Shown here: positions 32,360-39,419 of the stretch, piece after piece
How positions within the stretch are numbered: the first letter of the stretch is position 1
How the letters are laid out: every line of letters starts with the position of its first letter
Origin: Pseudomonas mandelii
GTDB taxonomy: Bacteria; Pseudomonadota; Gammaproteobacteria; Pseudomonadales; Pseudomonadaceae
Reading direction: 5' to 3'
NCBI RefSeq assembly: GCF_024138395.1
Contig: NZ_JAMYDU010000019.1
Location: 1-64,000, forward strand
Length of the DNA stretch: 64,000 bases
The notes under the pieces: generated by a model
The model's database searches: none
The model's input: only the letters and a program-made list of their open reading frames with translations
Told to the model about the DNA's origin: nothing
Made by a program: the position numbers and the translations under genes

Positions 32360-33394
32360 ATGAGCCGTTATCAACCACCCTTGACCCTGACCACAAGAAT
32401 ATTGGCGTTGATCGCCGAGATCAGTGAACAGATTGGTCAGCTTTCGGCGATGGATGATCGTCGGCAGACGCCTCAACTGCGCCGTAGCAATCGAATTCGT
32501 ACGATTCAGGCTTCTTTGGCGATCGAGAACAACACCCTGAGCATTGAGCAGGTGACGGCCGTTCTGGCAGGGCAGCGAGTGCTTGGCCTGCCACGAGAAA
32601 TCCAGGAAGTACGTAACGCTTTTACAGCCTATGAATCGATGCCGCAGTGGCAGCCGAGCAGCCGGGCCGACCTGCTCCAGGCGCATGAGTTGCTGATGCG
32701 GGGTTTGATTGACGACTGTGGGCAGCTTCGTCGAGCCGGGGTGGGCATCTACCGTGGCGAGAAATTGGTTCATATGGCGCCGCCGCCCAGTCGCGTTGCA
32801 GTTTTGATCGACGATTTGTTGGCATGGCTCGCAGCTTCGGACTGGCATCCGTTGATCACTAGCTGTGTTTTTCACTACGAGTTTGAGTTCATCCATCCTT
32901 TCGCCGACGGTAATGGGCGTATGGGTCGCCTTTGGCAGACTTTGATACTCAGTCAATGGCGACCGGTGCTGGCTTATCTGCCGGTCGAAGCAGTCATTCG
33001 AGAGCAGCAGGACGAATATTACGCAGTATTATCGGCAGCCGACCAATTGGCTGAATCAACACCTTTTGTCGAGTTCATGCTGCAAGCGCTGAGCCTTGCA
33101 CTTCAGGAGGCGGCCAGGAGCGAGCCAGTAACCGACCCAGTAACCGACCCAGTAACCGACCAAGTAGCAAAATTGCTTCGGGCTCTCGATGGAAGCGGTC
33201 CGCTGAAGATAAGTGAGCTGATGACAGAGGTCGGATTGGCACACAAGGCAACGTTTCGAGCTAACTATCTCAAACCGGCGTTAGCCGCCGATTTGATTGA
33301 GATGACAAACCCCGGGTCGCCCAATAGTCCGGCTCAACGGTATCGCTTGACCGAACTTGGCAAGCAGGCTGCAGCACGCTTTAGATCAGCGTAG
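32360..33394 (+). CDS. Fic family protein with tandem PVTD linker
   Basis: 344 residues from ATG 32360 (MSRYQPPLTL), which has AAGGA just ahead; ATGs at 32327 and 32306 are possible. The Fic motif HPFADGNGRMGR is complete (179-190), so AMP transfer from ATP to a target hydroxyl is expected. An inhibitory-helix motif SLAIEN (52-57) fits the N-terminal self-inhibited class. Residues 256-267 are PVTD three times, encoded by a perfect 12-base triplicate, linking to a C-terminal winged-helix-like domain (about 270-344). The target is unknown. It appears to be a single-gene insertion between unrelated genes; no antitoxin gene is beside it. Confidence 0.9.
   Translation: MSRYQPPLTLTTRILALIAEISEQIGQLSAMDDRRQTPQLRRSNRIRTIQASLAIENNTLSIEQVTAVLAGQRVLGLPREIQEVRNAFTAYESMPQWQPSSRADLLQAHELLMRGLIDDCGQLRRAGVGIYRGEKLVHMAPPPSRVAVLIDDLLAWLAASDWHPLITSCVFHYEFEFIHPFADGNGRMGRLWQTLILSQWRPVLAYLPVEAVIREQQDEYYAVLSAADQLAESTPFVEFMLQALSLALQEAARSEPVTDPVTDPVTDQVAKLLRALDGSGPLKISELMTEVGLAHKATFRANYLKPALAADLIEMTNPGSPNSPAQRYRLTELGKQAAARFRSA
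33125..33160 (+). repeat. 12-bp tandem repeat inside the Fic gene
   Basis: CCAGTAACCGAC occurs three times without mismatch, in frame, followed by a partial fourth copy (CAAGTAGC). Each unit encodes Pro-Val-Thr-Asp. Gain or loss of a unit would change linker length by four residues and keep the frame. Confidence 0.95.
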
Positions 33395-33528
33395 GAGCTG
33401 CCGCAGGCTGCGATCTTTTGATTTTGATTTTGCTTTTGATTTTGATTTTTAGCTGAGCCGAAAAAGATCAAAAGATCGCAGCCTCGTTTCACTCGACAGC
33501 TCCTACACAGCTCCTACACAGCTCCTAC
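33391..33528. repeat. Composite inverted repeat with TTTTGAT run and 11-bp triplicate
   Basis: GTAGGAGCTGCCGCAGGCTG plus CGATCTTTTGAT at the left is mirrored by ATCAAAAGATCGCAGCCT and ACAGCTCCTAC at the right, the right arm being interrupted by a few extra bases. The loop is a TTTTGAT-like low-complexity run (33416-33451). The right end continues as ACAGCTCCTAC three times in tandem (33496-33528). It separates the convergent Fic and slt genes. Confidence 0.85.
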
Positions 33529-33545
33529 ATATCCGGCATTACCGG

Positions 33546-35474
33546 TCATTGATCGTCGAAATACCGCTCATGCCAATCCACCAACGGCTGCGGTGAGTTG
33601 AGCTTCTGGCCGTAGATCACCGAATACGACAGCACGTTTTGCACGTACTGCCGGGTTTCGTCGAACGGGATGCTTTCCACCCACACATCGAAGCTCAGGT
33701 GATCGGCGCCACGCAGCCATTGACGTACGCGGCCGGGGCCGGCGTTGTAGGCAGCGGAGGCGAGGACGCGGTTGCCGTTAAATTGGCTGTGGACCTGGCT
33801 CAGGTAAGCGGCACCGAGCTGGATGTTCTTGTCCGGATCGAACACCTGCTGCGGTGACGCGAGGGGAATGCTGAATTTGCGCGCGGTTTCCTTGGCGGTG
33901 CCGGGCATCAGTTGCATCAGGCCGCTGGCGCCAACGCCGGAGCGCGCATCGGCCATGAAGGCGCTTTCCTGGCGAGTGATGGCGAATACCCAGCTCGAGT
34001 GCAGACCACGGACCTTGGCCTCGCGAACCAGGGTTTCGCGGTGGGCCATCGGGAAGCGGATATCCAGGTCATCCCAGTACTTCGCCTGACTGATGGTACG
34101 GATCGCCGGGAAATACCATTTCAGGTCGTAAGCCAGTTTCGCCTGAGCAACCATTTCGTCACGGCTGAAGTGCCGGCTGACGTGGTACCACTCGCGACGA
34201 CCGTCGACGATCTGCCCGCGGGCATGGAATTCCAGGGCGCGTCGTATGCCGGGGGTATTGCGCACCTTGTTGATCAGCGCCTGACTGAGCACCAGCGGTT
34301 TGTTGTTCAGCGAATAGGGGGATTGCGAGCGGTCGGCCGCCAGGAAACCGTAGAAGTCGCGCTCGTTAGCCAGATTCTTGTAGAGCGTCTGTGCTTCCGG
34401 ATTCTGTGGCTGGGCCAGCTCCAGGCTGCGAGCCTGCCAGTAACGCCAGCGGTTGGTGGTGGCCAGGTCCTGGGGCAGGCGGCGGGTCAACTGATAGGCA
34501 TCGTCCCAACGGGCCAGGCGCAACAGCAGGCGCAAGCGCCATTCGGAAACGGTGTTGTCCCGCAGTTCCGGGTCGTATTTGGTCATCACGTCCAGCGCGC
34601 GGCTGTCGAAACGTCGTGCGAGGGTCAGGCCGATTTCCCGGGCAATCGCGACTTTTTCGTCACGGGAAAAGTGCATGCTGCTGGCGTAACCATCGAGCAG
34701 GGCCATGGCCTTGTCCGGATCCTGACGAGCCAGACGGCGCAGGCCGAGGCTGACGATATCCGACATCGGCTCATCGGCCGGGGTGAAGCGCGACGGCTGA
34801 TTGAGCAACTCCGGTTTCTGCGCGACATCCACCAGCAGGCGACCGCGCGGGGCGAGGGTCGTCAGGCCATTGATCAGGCTGTTGGCCAGCGGATAGTTGC
34901 GCGCCTGGGCGGCGAGTTTGGTGCGCTCCCAGCGTTTCTGTTCGGTCAGTTGACCTTCGGCGGCCCACATGCCGAACAAACCATCGCAGGCGTCGGGCTG
35001 GGTTTTGCCGGTCAGCCAGAGCTTGTCGGCGTTGGCGTAGCCTTCGGTCTTGCGGTTATGGCTGATCTGATACTGCGCATTCAGGCAGTCCAGTTCGGTG
35101 AAATTGAGTTTGGGGTCATAATACTTGACGAAGGTTGCCCAATCGCCGCGTTCGGCCAGCCAGCGCAGCCAGCGCAACTTCATCCAGTTGGCTTGCGGCA
35201 GGTCACCGTGTTCGGCGAGGAATTTCTCGATTTCGGCGTTGCTCGCGGTTTTGAGGCGCGCGGTCAATTCGTCATAAGCCAGATAGGGCTCCAGCGGATA
35301 ATCACGCAGAGCCTGGCTGTAACGGAAGTAAGGGCCGGAATCGCCTTTGGCCAAGGCACGCTTGGCTTCATCGTAATACTGGCGTTGGGTGGACAGGTCC
35401 ACCGCCTGGGCGGATTGAGCGACAGCGGCTGTAAGAAGCAAACACGAAAAAAGATTGAAAAGGCGACTGCGCAT
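33546..35474 (-). CDS. slt: Soluble lytic murein transglycosylase
   Basis: 642 residues from the ATG at 35474 (MRSRLFNLFSCLLL). A signal peptide (about 1-25, ending AQSAQA) sends it to the periplasm. A long helical superhelix domain is followed by the lysozyme-like catalytic domain, with catalytic Glu503 in ITRQESAF, then GLMQLMPGTA and AAYNAGPGRV. It cleaves peptidoglycan between MurNAc and GlcNAc to give 1,6-anhydroMurNAc ends. NagZ, encoded further along, works on products of this recycling path. Confidence 0.95.
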   Translation of the reverse strand: MRSRLFNLFSCLLLTAAVAQSAQAVDLSTQRQYYDEAKRALAKGDSGPYFRYSQALRDYPLEPYLAYDELTARLKTASNAEIEKFLAEHGDLPQANWMKLRWLRWLAERGDWATFVKYYDPKLNFTELDCLNAQYQISHNRKTEGYANADKLWLTGKTQPDACDGLFGMWAAEGQLTEQKRWERTKLAAQARNYPLANSLINGLTTLAPRGRLLVDVAQKPELLNQPSRFTPADEPMSDIVSLGLRRLARQDPDKAMALLDGYASSMHFSRDEKVAIAREIGLTLARRFDSRALDVMTKYDPELRDNTVSEWRLRLLLRLARWDDAYQLTRRLPQDLATTNRWRYWQARSLELAQPQNPEAQTLYKNLANERDFYGFLAADRSQSPYSLNNKPLVLSQALINKVRNTPGIRRALEFHARGQIVDGRREWYHVSRHFSRDEMVAQAKLAYDLKWYFPAIRTISQAKYWDDLDIRFPMAHRETLVREAKVRGLHSSWVFAITRQESAFMADARSGVGASGLMQLMPGTAKETARKFSIPLASPQQVFDPDKNIQLGAAYLSQVHSQFNGNRVLASAAYNAGPGRVRQWLRGADHLSFDVWVESIPFDETRQYVQNVLSYSVIYGQKLNSPQPLVDWHERYFDDQ

Positions 35475-35687
35475 GAGACGTCCGGGCAGAGAAATCATGA
35501 CAAGTGCCAGCAACCGCAGCACTGAATTGTCTGTAGCTTAGCCTTTTGCCAGCAAGGGGCGAAAGCTTTGCCGAGCTGTCGGCACAAGTTCGCAACAATT
35601 GTTGTGCAGAGTGCTTCGACATTGAAATTGCCGGCCTTCTGAAGCCTCAAGTCAGGTAGAATGCGCGCCCGGTTTTTGGAGAAGCTC

Positions 35688-37607
35688 ATGACCCTGCTCA
35701 AATTCAGCGATGTGTCCCTTGCTTTCGGCGCTATGCCGTTGTTGGACAAGGTGTCCTGGCAGATCGCCCGTGGTGAGCGGGTGTGCATCATCGGCCGCAA
35801 CGGCACTGGCAAGTCCAGCATGATGAAGCTCGTCAAGGGCGACCAGAAGCCTGATGAAGGTTCTGTTTGGCGGGCACCTGGCCTCAAGATTGGCGAATTG
35901 CCGCAAGAATTGCCGGTAGCCGACGAGCGGACTGTGTTCGACGTGGTTGCCGAAGGCCTGGACGGTGTCGGCGAGCTGCTCGCGCAATATCACCACCTGA
36001 GCCAGAACATCGTCACCGACGCCGATCTGGACAAACTGATGCATGTCCAGCACGACCTCGAAGCCCGCGACGGCTGGCGTTTGCAGCAACTGGTCGACAG
36101 CACCTTGAGCCGCTTGCAACTGCCGGCCGACAAGACCCTCGCCGAATTGTCCGGCGGCTGGCGTCGCCGCGTCCTGCTGGCTCAGGCTCTGGTTTCCGAA
36201 CCGGATCTGCTGCTGCTCGACGAACCGACCAACCACCTGGACATCGGCGCCATTGCCTGGCTCGAAGAAGCGCTGAAGGATTTCCAGGGCGCCGTGCTGT
36301 TCATCACGCACGACCGTTCATTCCTGCAGAACCTCGCGACCCGCATCCTGGAACTGGATCGTGGCGGCCTGATCGACTGGAACGGCGACTACGCGAGTTT
36401 CCTCGTGCACAAAGAGGCGTCTCTGGCGGCTGAAGAAACCGCCAATGCGCTGTTCGACAAGAAACTGGCCCAGGAAGAAGTCTGGATCCGCCAGGGCATC
36501 AAGGCGCGTCGCACCCGTAACGAAGGCCGTGTTCGCGCATTGAAAGCATTGCGCGTTGAGCGTAGCGAGCGTCGTGAGCGCACTGGCAAGGCCAACATTC
36601 AGCTGGACACTGCTGACAAGTCCGGCAAGCAGGTCATGGTCCTCGAGAACGTGAGTTTCGCTCACCCGGGTGGCCCGTTCCTGATCAAGGATTTCTCGAT
36701 GGTCCTGACGCGCGGCGACCGTATCGGTCTGCTCGGCGCCAACGGTACCGGCAAAACCACGCTGCTGAAGCTGATGCTCAGCGGTCTGCAACCGACCAGC
36801 GGCACAGTGGAGGAGGGGACGCGCATCGACGTGGCCTACTTCGACCAGTTGCGCCATCAGCTGGACCTGGAAAAGACCGTGATCGACAACGTGGCCGAAG
36901 GTCGCGATTTCATCGATATCGATGGTCAGAGCCGCCATGTGCTGAGCTACCTCGGCGACTTCCTGTTCAGCCCGCAACGTGCCCGCACGCCGGTCAAGGC
37001 GCTGTCCGGGGGTGAACGTGCCCGTCTGTTGTTGGCCAAGCTGTTCAGCAAACCGGCGAATCTGCTGGTACTCGACGAACCGACCAACGACCTGGACGTG
37101 GAAACCCTCGAACTGCTGGAAGAGGTCTTGCTGACCTTCAACGGCACCGTGCTGATGGTCAGCCACGACCGGGCATTCCTCGACAACGTGGTCACCAGCA
37201 CCTTGGTCTTCGAAGGCGAAGGCAAGGTTCGCGAATACGTCGGTGGTTATCAGGACTGGCTGCGTCAGGGCGGCTCGCCGCGCCTGCTGGGCGTGACCGA
37301 GAGCAAGTCCGGCAAGGCCGACCTGAACTCGGCTGTCGTCACTGCTGAACCAGTACCAGTCGCTGCGGTAGTAGAGGCTCCGGTGGCAAAGAAAAAGCTC
37401 AGCTACAAGTTGCAGCGTGAGCTGGAAATGTTGCCGAGTCAGATCGAAGCCATGGAACAGCAGATCGTGGTGGTTGAAGCGCAGATGGCGGATGCCGGCT
37501 TCTATCAGCGTCCTGCTGCCGAAACAGCTGCGGTGATCGCTCAGCTTGAGCAGTTGCAGACTGAACTCGACGTGATGGTCGAGCGCTGGGCCGAGCTGGA
37601 TGCCTGA
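35688..37607 (+). CDS. ABC-F family ATPase (Uup/YheS type)
   Basis: 639 residues from ATG 35688, which has GGAG eight bases upstream. There is no membrane domain. Two ATPase domains are present: GRNGTGKSSM, LSGGWRRRVLL and LLLDEPTNHLD in the first; GANGTGKTTLL, LSGGERARLLL and LVLDEPTNDLD in the second. A linker and a C-terminal coiled-coil (about 570-639) as in Uup follow. ABC-F proteins of this kind act on ribosomes; Uup is also linked to branched DNA intermediates. It is divergent from slt. Confidence 0.93.
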   Translation: MTLLKFSDVSLAFGAMPLLDKVSWQIARGERVCIIGRNGTGKSSMMKLVKGDQKPDEGSVWRAPGLKIGELPQELPVADERTVFDVVAEGLDGVGELLAQYHHLSQNIVTDADLDKLMHVQHDLEARDGWRLQQLVDSTLSRLQLPADKTLAELSGGWRRRVLLAQALVSEPDLLLLDEPTNHLDIGAIAWLEEALKDFQGAVLFITHDRSFLQNLATRILELDRGGLIDWNGDYASFLVHKEASLAAEETANALFDKKLAQEEVWIRQGIKARRTRNEGRVRALKALRVERSERRERTGKANIQLDTADKSGKQVMVLENVSFAHPGGPFLIKDFSMVLTRGDRIGLLGANGTGKTTLLKLMLSGLQPTSGTVEEGTRIDVAYFDQLRHQLDLEKTVIDNVAEGRDFIDIDGQSRHVLSYLGDFLFSPQRARTPVKALSGGERARLLLAKLFSKPANLLVLDEPTNDLDVETLELLEEVLLTFNGTVLMVSHDRAFLDNVVTSTLVFEGEGKVREYVGGYQDWLRQGGSPRLLGVTESKSGKADLNSAVVTAEPVPVAAVVEAPVAKKKLSYKLQRELEMLPSQIEAMEQQIVVVEAQMADAGFYQRPAAETAAVIAQLEQLQTELDVMVERWAELDA

Positions 37608-37624
37608 TTGATCCGGCGATAAAA

Positions 37625-37658
37625 AAGCCCGGCGTTCAGTGATGAGCGCCGGGCTTTT
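37625..37658 (+). terminator. Intrinsic terminator of the ABC-F gene
   Basis: AAGCCCGGCG and CGCCGGGCTT form the stem, followed by TTCG and preceded by a run of A. It is about 18 bases past the stop codon. Confidence 0.9.
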
Positions 37659-37693
37659 CGTATGGAATGCGATCTACTGGCTGACATGGATTC

Positions 37694-37776
37694 ACTGTGG
37701 GAGCGGCGGTGTGACGATTACATTCAACATCAATGCTGACTGAATATTCGCATTCGCGAGCAGGCTCGCTCCCCAC
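37694..37776. repeat. Decayed REPIN
   Basis: CTGTGGGAGCGGCGGTGTGA on the left and CGCGAGCAGGCTCGCTCCCC on the right are recognisable but diverged REP arms, between the convergent ABC-F and universal stress protein genes. Confidence 0.65.
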
Positions 37777-37791
37777 ATTAAGTGTTATGTG

Positions 37792-38229
37792 TCAGCTTTT
37801 GATCAGGCGCACCGCCAGCACATCGCAAGGCGCGCCGTGCAGTACGTCATTGGCGGTGGAGCCGAGCAACAGCGCCAGACCGTGTCGGCCATGACTGCCC
37901 ACCACGATCAGGTCGCACGTTTGCTCCTTGGCGAGGTGGTGAATCTCCTGGCGGGGCTGGCCGTAGGTCAAGTGACTGTATTCCTTGGAGAGTTCCGGGT
38001 ATTTCACGATCAGCCGATCAAGACGCTCCTTGGCCTGATCGAACTGTTGCTGTTGCAGCTGGGAAAGATCCATCGGCACGTCGCCGCCAAAGGCCATGGC
38101 CATCGGTTCGACAATATGCACCAGGGACAGCTTCGCGCCATTGCTCACCGAGAGTTCGCGAGCTCGGTGGATTACAGGATCGCACTCTTCCGTTAGATCT
38201 ACAGCGACCAGAATATGGTGGTAGGGCAT
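37792..38229 (-). CDS. Universal stress protein (UspA family)
   Basis: 145 residues from the ATG at 38229 (MPYHHILVAVDLTEE), preceded by AGGAGGAGC. A single Usp domain with the glycine loop GSHGRHGLALLLGS, an ATP-binding type loop one residue shorter than the MJ0577 pattern. Such proteins aid survival under starvation and low oxygen. A 16-base near-perfect inverted repeat lies 72-87 bases upstream (38301-38316). Confidence 0.92.
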   Translation of the reverse strand: MPYHHILVAVDLTEECDPVIHRARELSVSNGAKLSLVHIVEPMAMAFGGDVPMDLSQLQQQQFDQAKERLDRLIVKYPELSKEYSHLTYGQPRQEIHHLAKEQTCDLIVVGSHGRHGLALLLGSTANDVLHGAPCDVLAVRLIKS

Positions 38230-38300
38230 GAGGTGCTCCTCCTGAGGATTGCAATATTGGTAAGTATGGCTGGTTTCAAGCGCATTGGTTTCAAAGTGAC

Positions 38301-38316
38301 TCAATGGGCCCATCAA
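38301..38316. promoter_or_regulatory. Inverted repeat between divergent usp and membrane-protein genes
   Basis: TCAATGGGCCCATCAA is a palindrome with one mismatched pair. The half-site TTGAT is ANR-like but the spacing does not fit TTGAT-N4-ATCAA, so the binding factor is unknown. Confidence 0.3.
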
Positions 38317-38333
38317 GAATCGGGAGTACACAT

Positions 38334-38771
38334 ATGACGGTCTGGATAGTGGTGTCAATCCTGCTGGTGGTCTTGAGCCCGCTGGCCTGGTTGCGACCCT
38401 CTCGTGCCCAGAGCGGGCGCATAGCCCTGCGCATGGAGGCGCGGCGCATTGGCCTTGCCATGCAGCTGGCGCCCCAGGAATGGCCCCATTGGCTGAGTCA
38501 GGAGCCACCGAGCCCTTGCGCCCAGTACCATCGGCCGCGCCGTGGCACGCGCCCGGCGTGCTGGAGTTATTGGCAGAAGGCGCCGGGCGTGTGGGTCAAT
38601 CAGTGGCAGGAGGCCTGCGAGGATGGAATGTTGCTGAATCATTTCGAAAAATTGCCTGCCAACGTCTATAAAGTCGAGGCAGACAAGCAAATGATTGCTC
38701 TGTATTGGGGCGAGAAGGGCGAGGCATCTGTTTTGCAACAAATCGACATCACCCTCAAAGCACTCGCCTGA
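38334..38771 (+). CDS. Small membrane-anchored protein of unknown function
   Basis: 145 residues from the ATG at 38334 (GGGAG lies nine bases upstream). One N-terminal hydrophobic helix (about 2-19, WIVVSILLVVLSPLAWL) is followed by a basic segment RPSRAQSGRIALRMEARRI, giving an in/out topology, then a soluble part rich in tryptophan. I do not know the function. The gene is conserved next to usp and the ABC-F gene in pseudomonads as far as I recall. Confidence 0.8.
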   Translation: MTVWIVVSILLVVLSPLAWLRPSRAQSGRIALRMEARRIGLAMQLAPQEWPHWLSQEPPSPCAQYHRPRRGTRPACWSYWQKAPGVWVNQWQEACEDGMLLNHFEKLPANVYKVEADKQMIALYWGEKGEASVLQQIDITLKALA

Positions 38772-38779
38772 ACCCGATC

Positions 38780-38925
38780 TGTAGCAGCTGCCGAGCCTGC
38801 GAGGCTGCGTCCGGCTGCGAAGCAGTCGTAAATCAGGCACCGTGGTGCATCAAGCTGATCGCGTGCTCAGGGTTTACGACGACTTCGTCGCCGAACGCAG
38901 CCTCGCAGGCTCGGCAGCTGCTACA
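38780..38925. repeat. Long inverted repeat, TGTAGCAGCTG family, copy 2
   Basis: TGTAGCAGCTGCCGAGCCTG on the left and CTCGCAGGCTCGGCAGCTGC plus TACA on the right are mirror arms. It shares the outer TGTAGCAGCTG and inner GGCTGCG/CGCAGCC with 28489-28622. Confidence 0.88.
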
Positions 38926-38933
38926 AAAAGCAA

Positions 38934-38960
38934 TAAAAAGCCCGACATCATCATCGGGCT
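38934..38960 (-). terminator. Minus-strand intrinsic terminator with no obvious gene
   Basis: On the minus strand AGCCCGA, an eight-base loop and TCGGGCT are followed by TTTTTATTG. The T run is only on this strand. No convincing minus-strand gene lies upstream of it between here and fadB. Confidence 0.65.
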
Positions 38961-39419
38961 GAGGTTGGCCAGGCAGGCCGGTAATTCTGTAGGGCTGATC
39001 TTACGCTGGGGCATTCGTCAAAGCGTTCAAATTTTTTCTTCAAGGTCCCGCCAGCGTAGCTGGTTAAACACAGGTTGCCGGTAATTAGGGCGACTTTTCT
39101 AACTATTGATTCTATGAATGGCCTCACATGCATGAGCGTGTTGCAGGGCTTCGTGGTACGGAAGTGACCGGAAAGTCGCGTTTCAACCAGTATTTTGGGC
39201 GATTGACAATTGCCGGAAATTCCGTGAAGGTGACATACCCAAATCAAACGGGCGTATGAATTGAGCGTTTGTATCACAGAGCGTTCCTACAGAATCCCGA
39301 CTATCGCGTTGGCGGGTGTGCCGGGTGAATTGGCGTAGCATCGACGTAAACGTCCTTGCCGAGCCAGTCGCCTGCGTCCGACGTGTACTGTTCAGCTTCC
39401 ATATCGTGGAGATCAGTTG
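38961..39419. other. fadBA upstream region, 459 bases without a supported gene
   Basis: No convincing gene. It contains a PsrA-like site at 39171-39184, CAAAC and GTTTG half-sites 17 bases apart (39246-39272), and TTGACA at 39203-39208 without a well-spaced -10. A minus-strand open frame (38951-39277) overlaps the terminator hairpin and shows no family resemblance. Confidence 0.5.
39171..39184. promoter_or_regulatory. Candidate PsrA operator upstream of fadB
   Basis: GAAAGTCGCGTTTC matches the palindrome GAAAC-N4-GTTTC at nine of ten positions. It lies 236-249 bases before fadB. PsrA is known to control fadBA in P. aeruginosa, and psrA is nearby. Confidence 0.5.

Noticed and set aside
33125..33528. 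Possible CRISPR-like array (short tandem units)
   Set aside because: Units are 12 and 11 bases with no spacers; they are an in-gene tandem repeat and REP end copies.
38951..39277. 108-codon minus-strand frame before fadB
   Set aside because: Its stop codon lies inside the terminator hairpin and the N-terminal half has no protein-like pattern. Kept only as a possible transcript.
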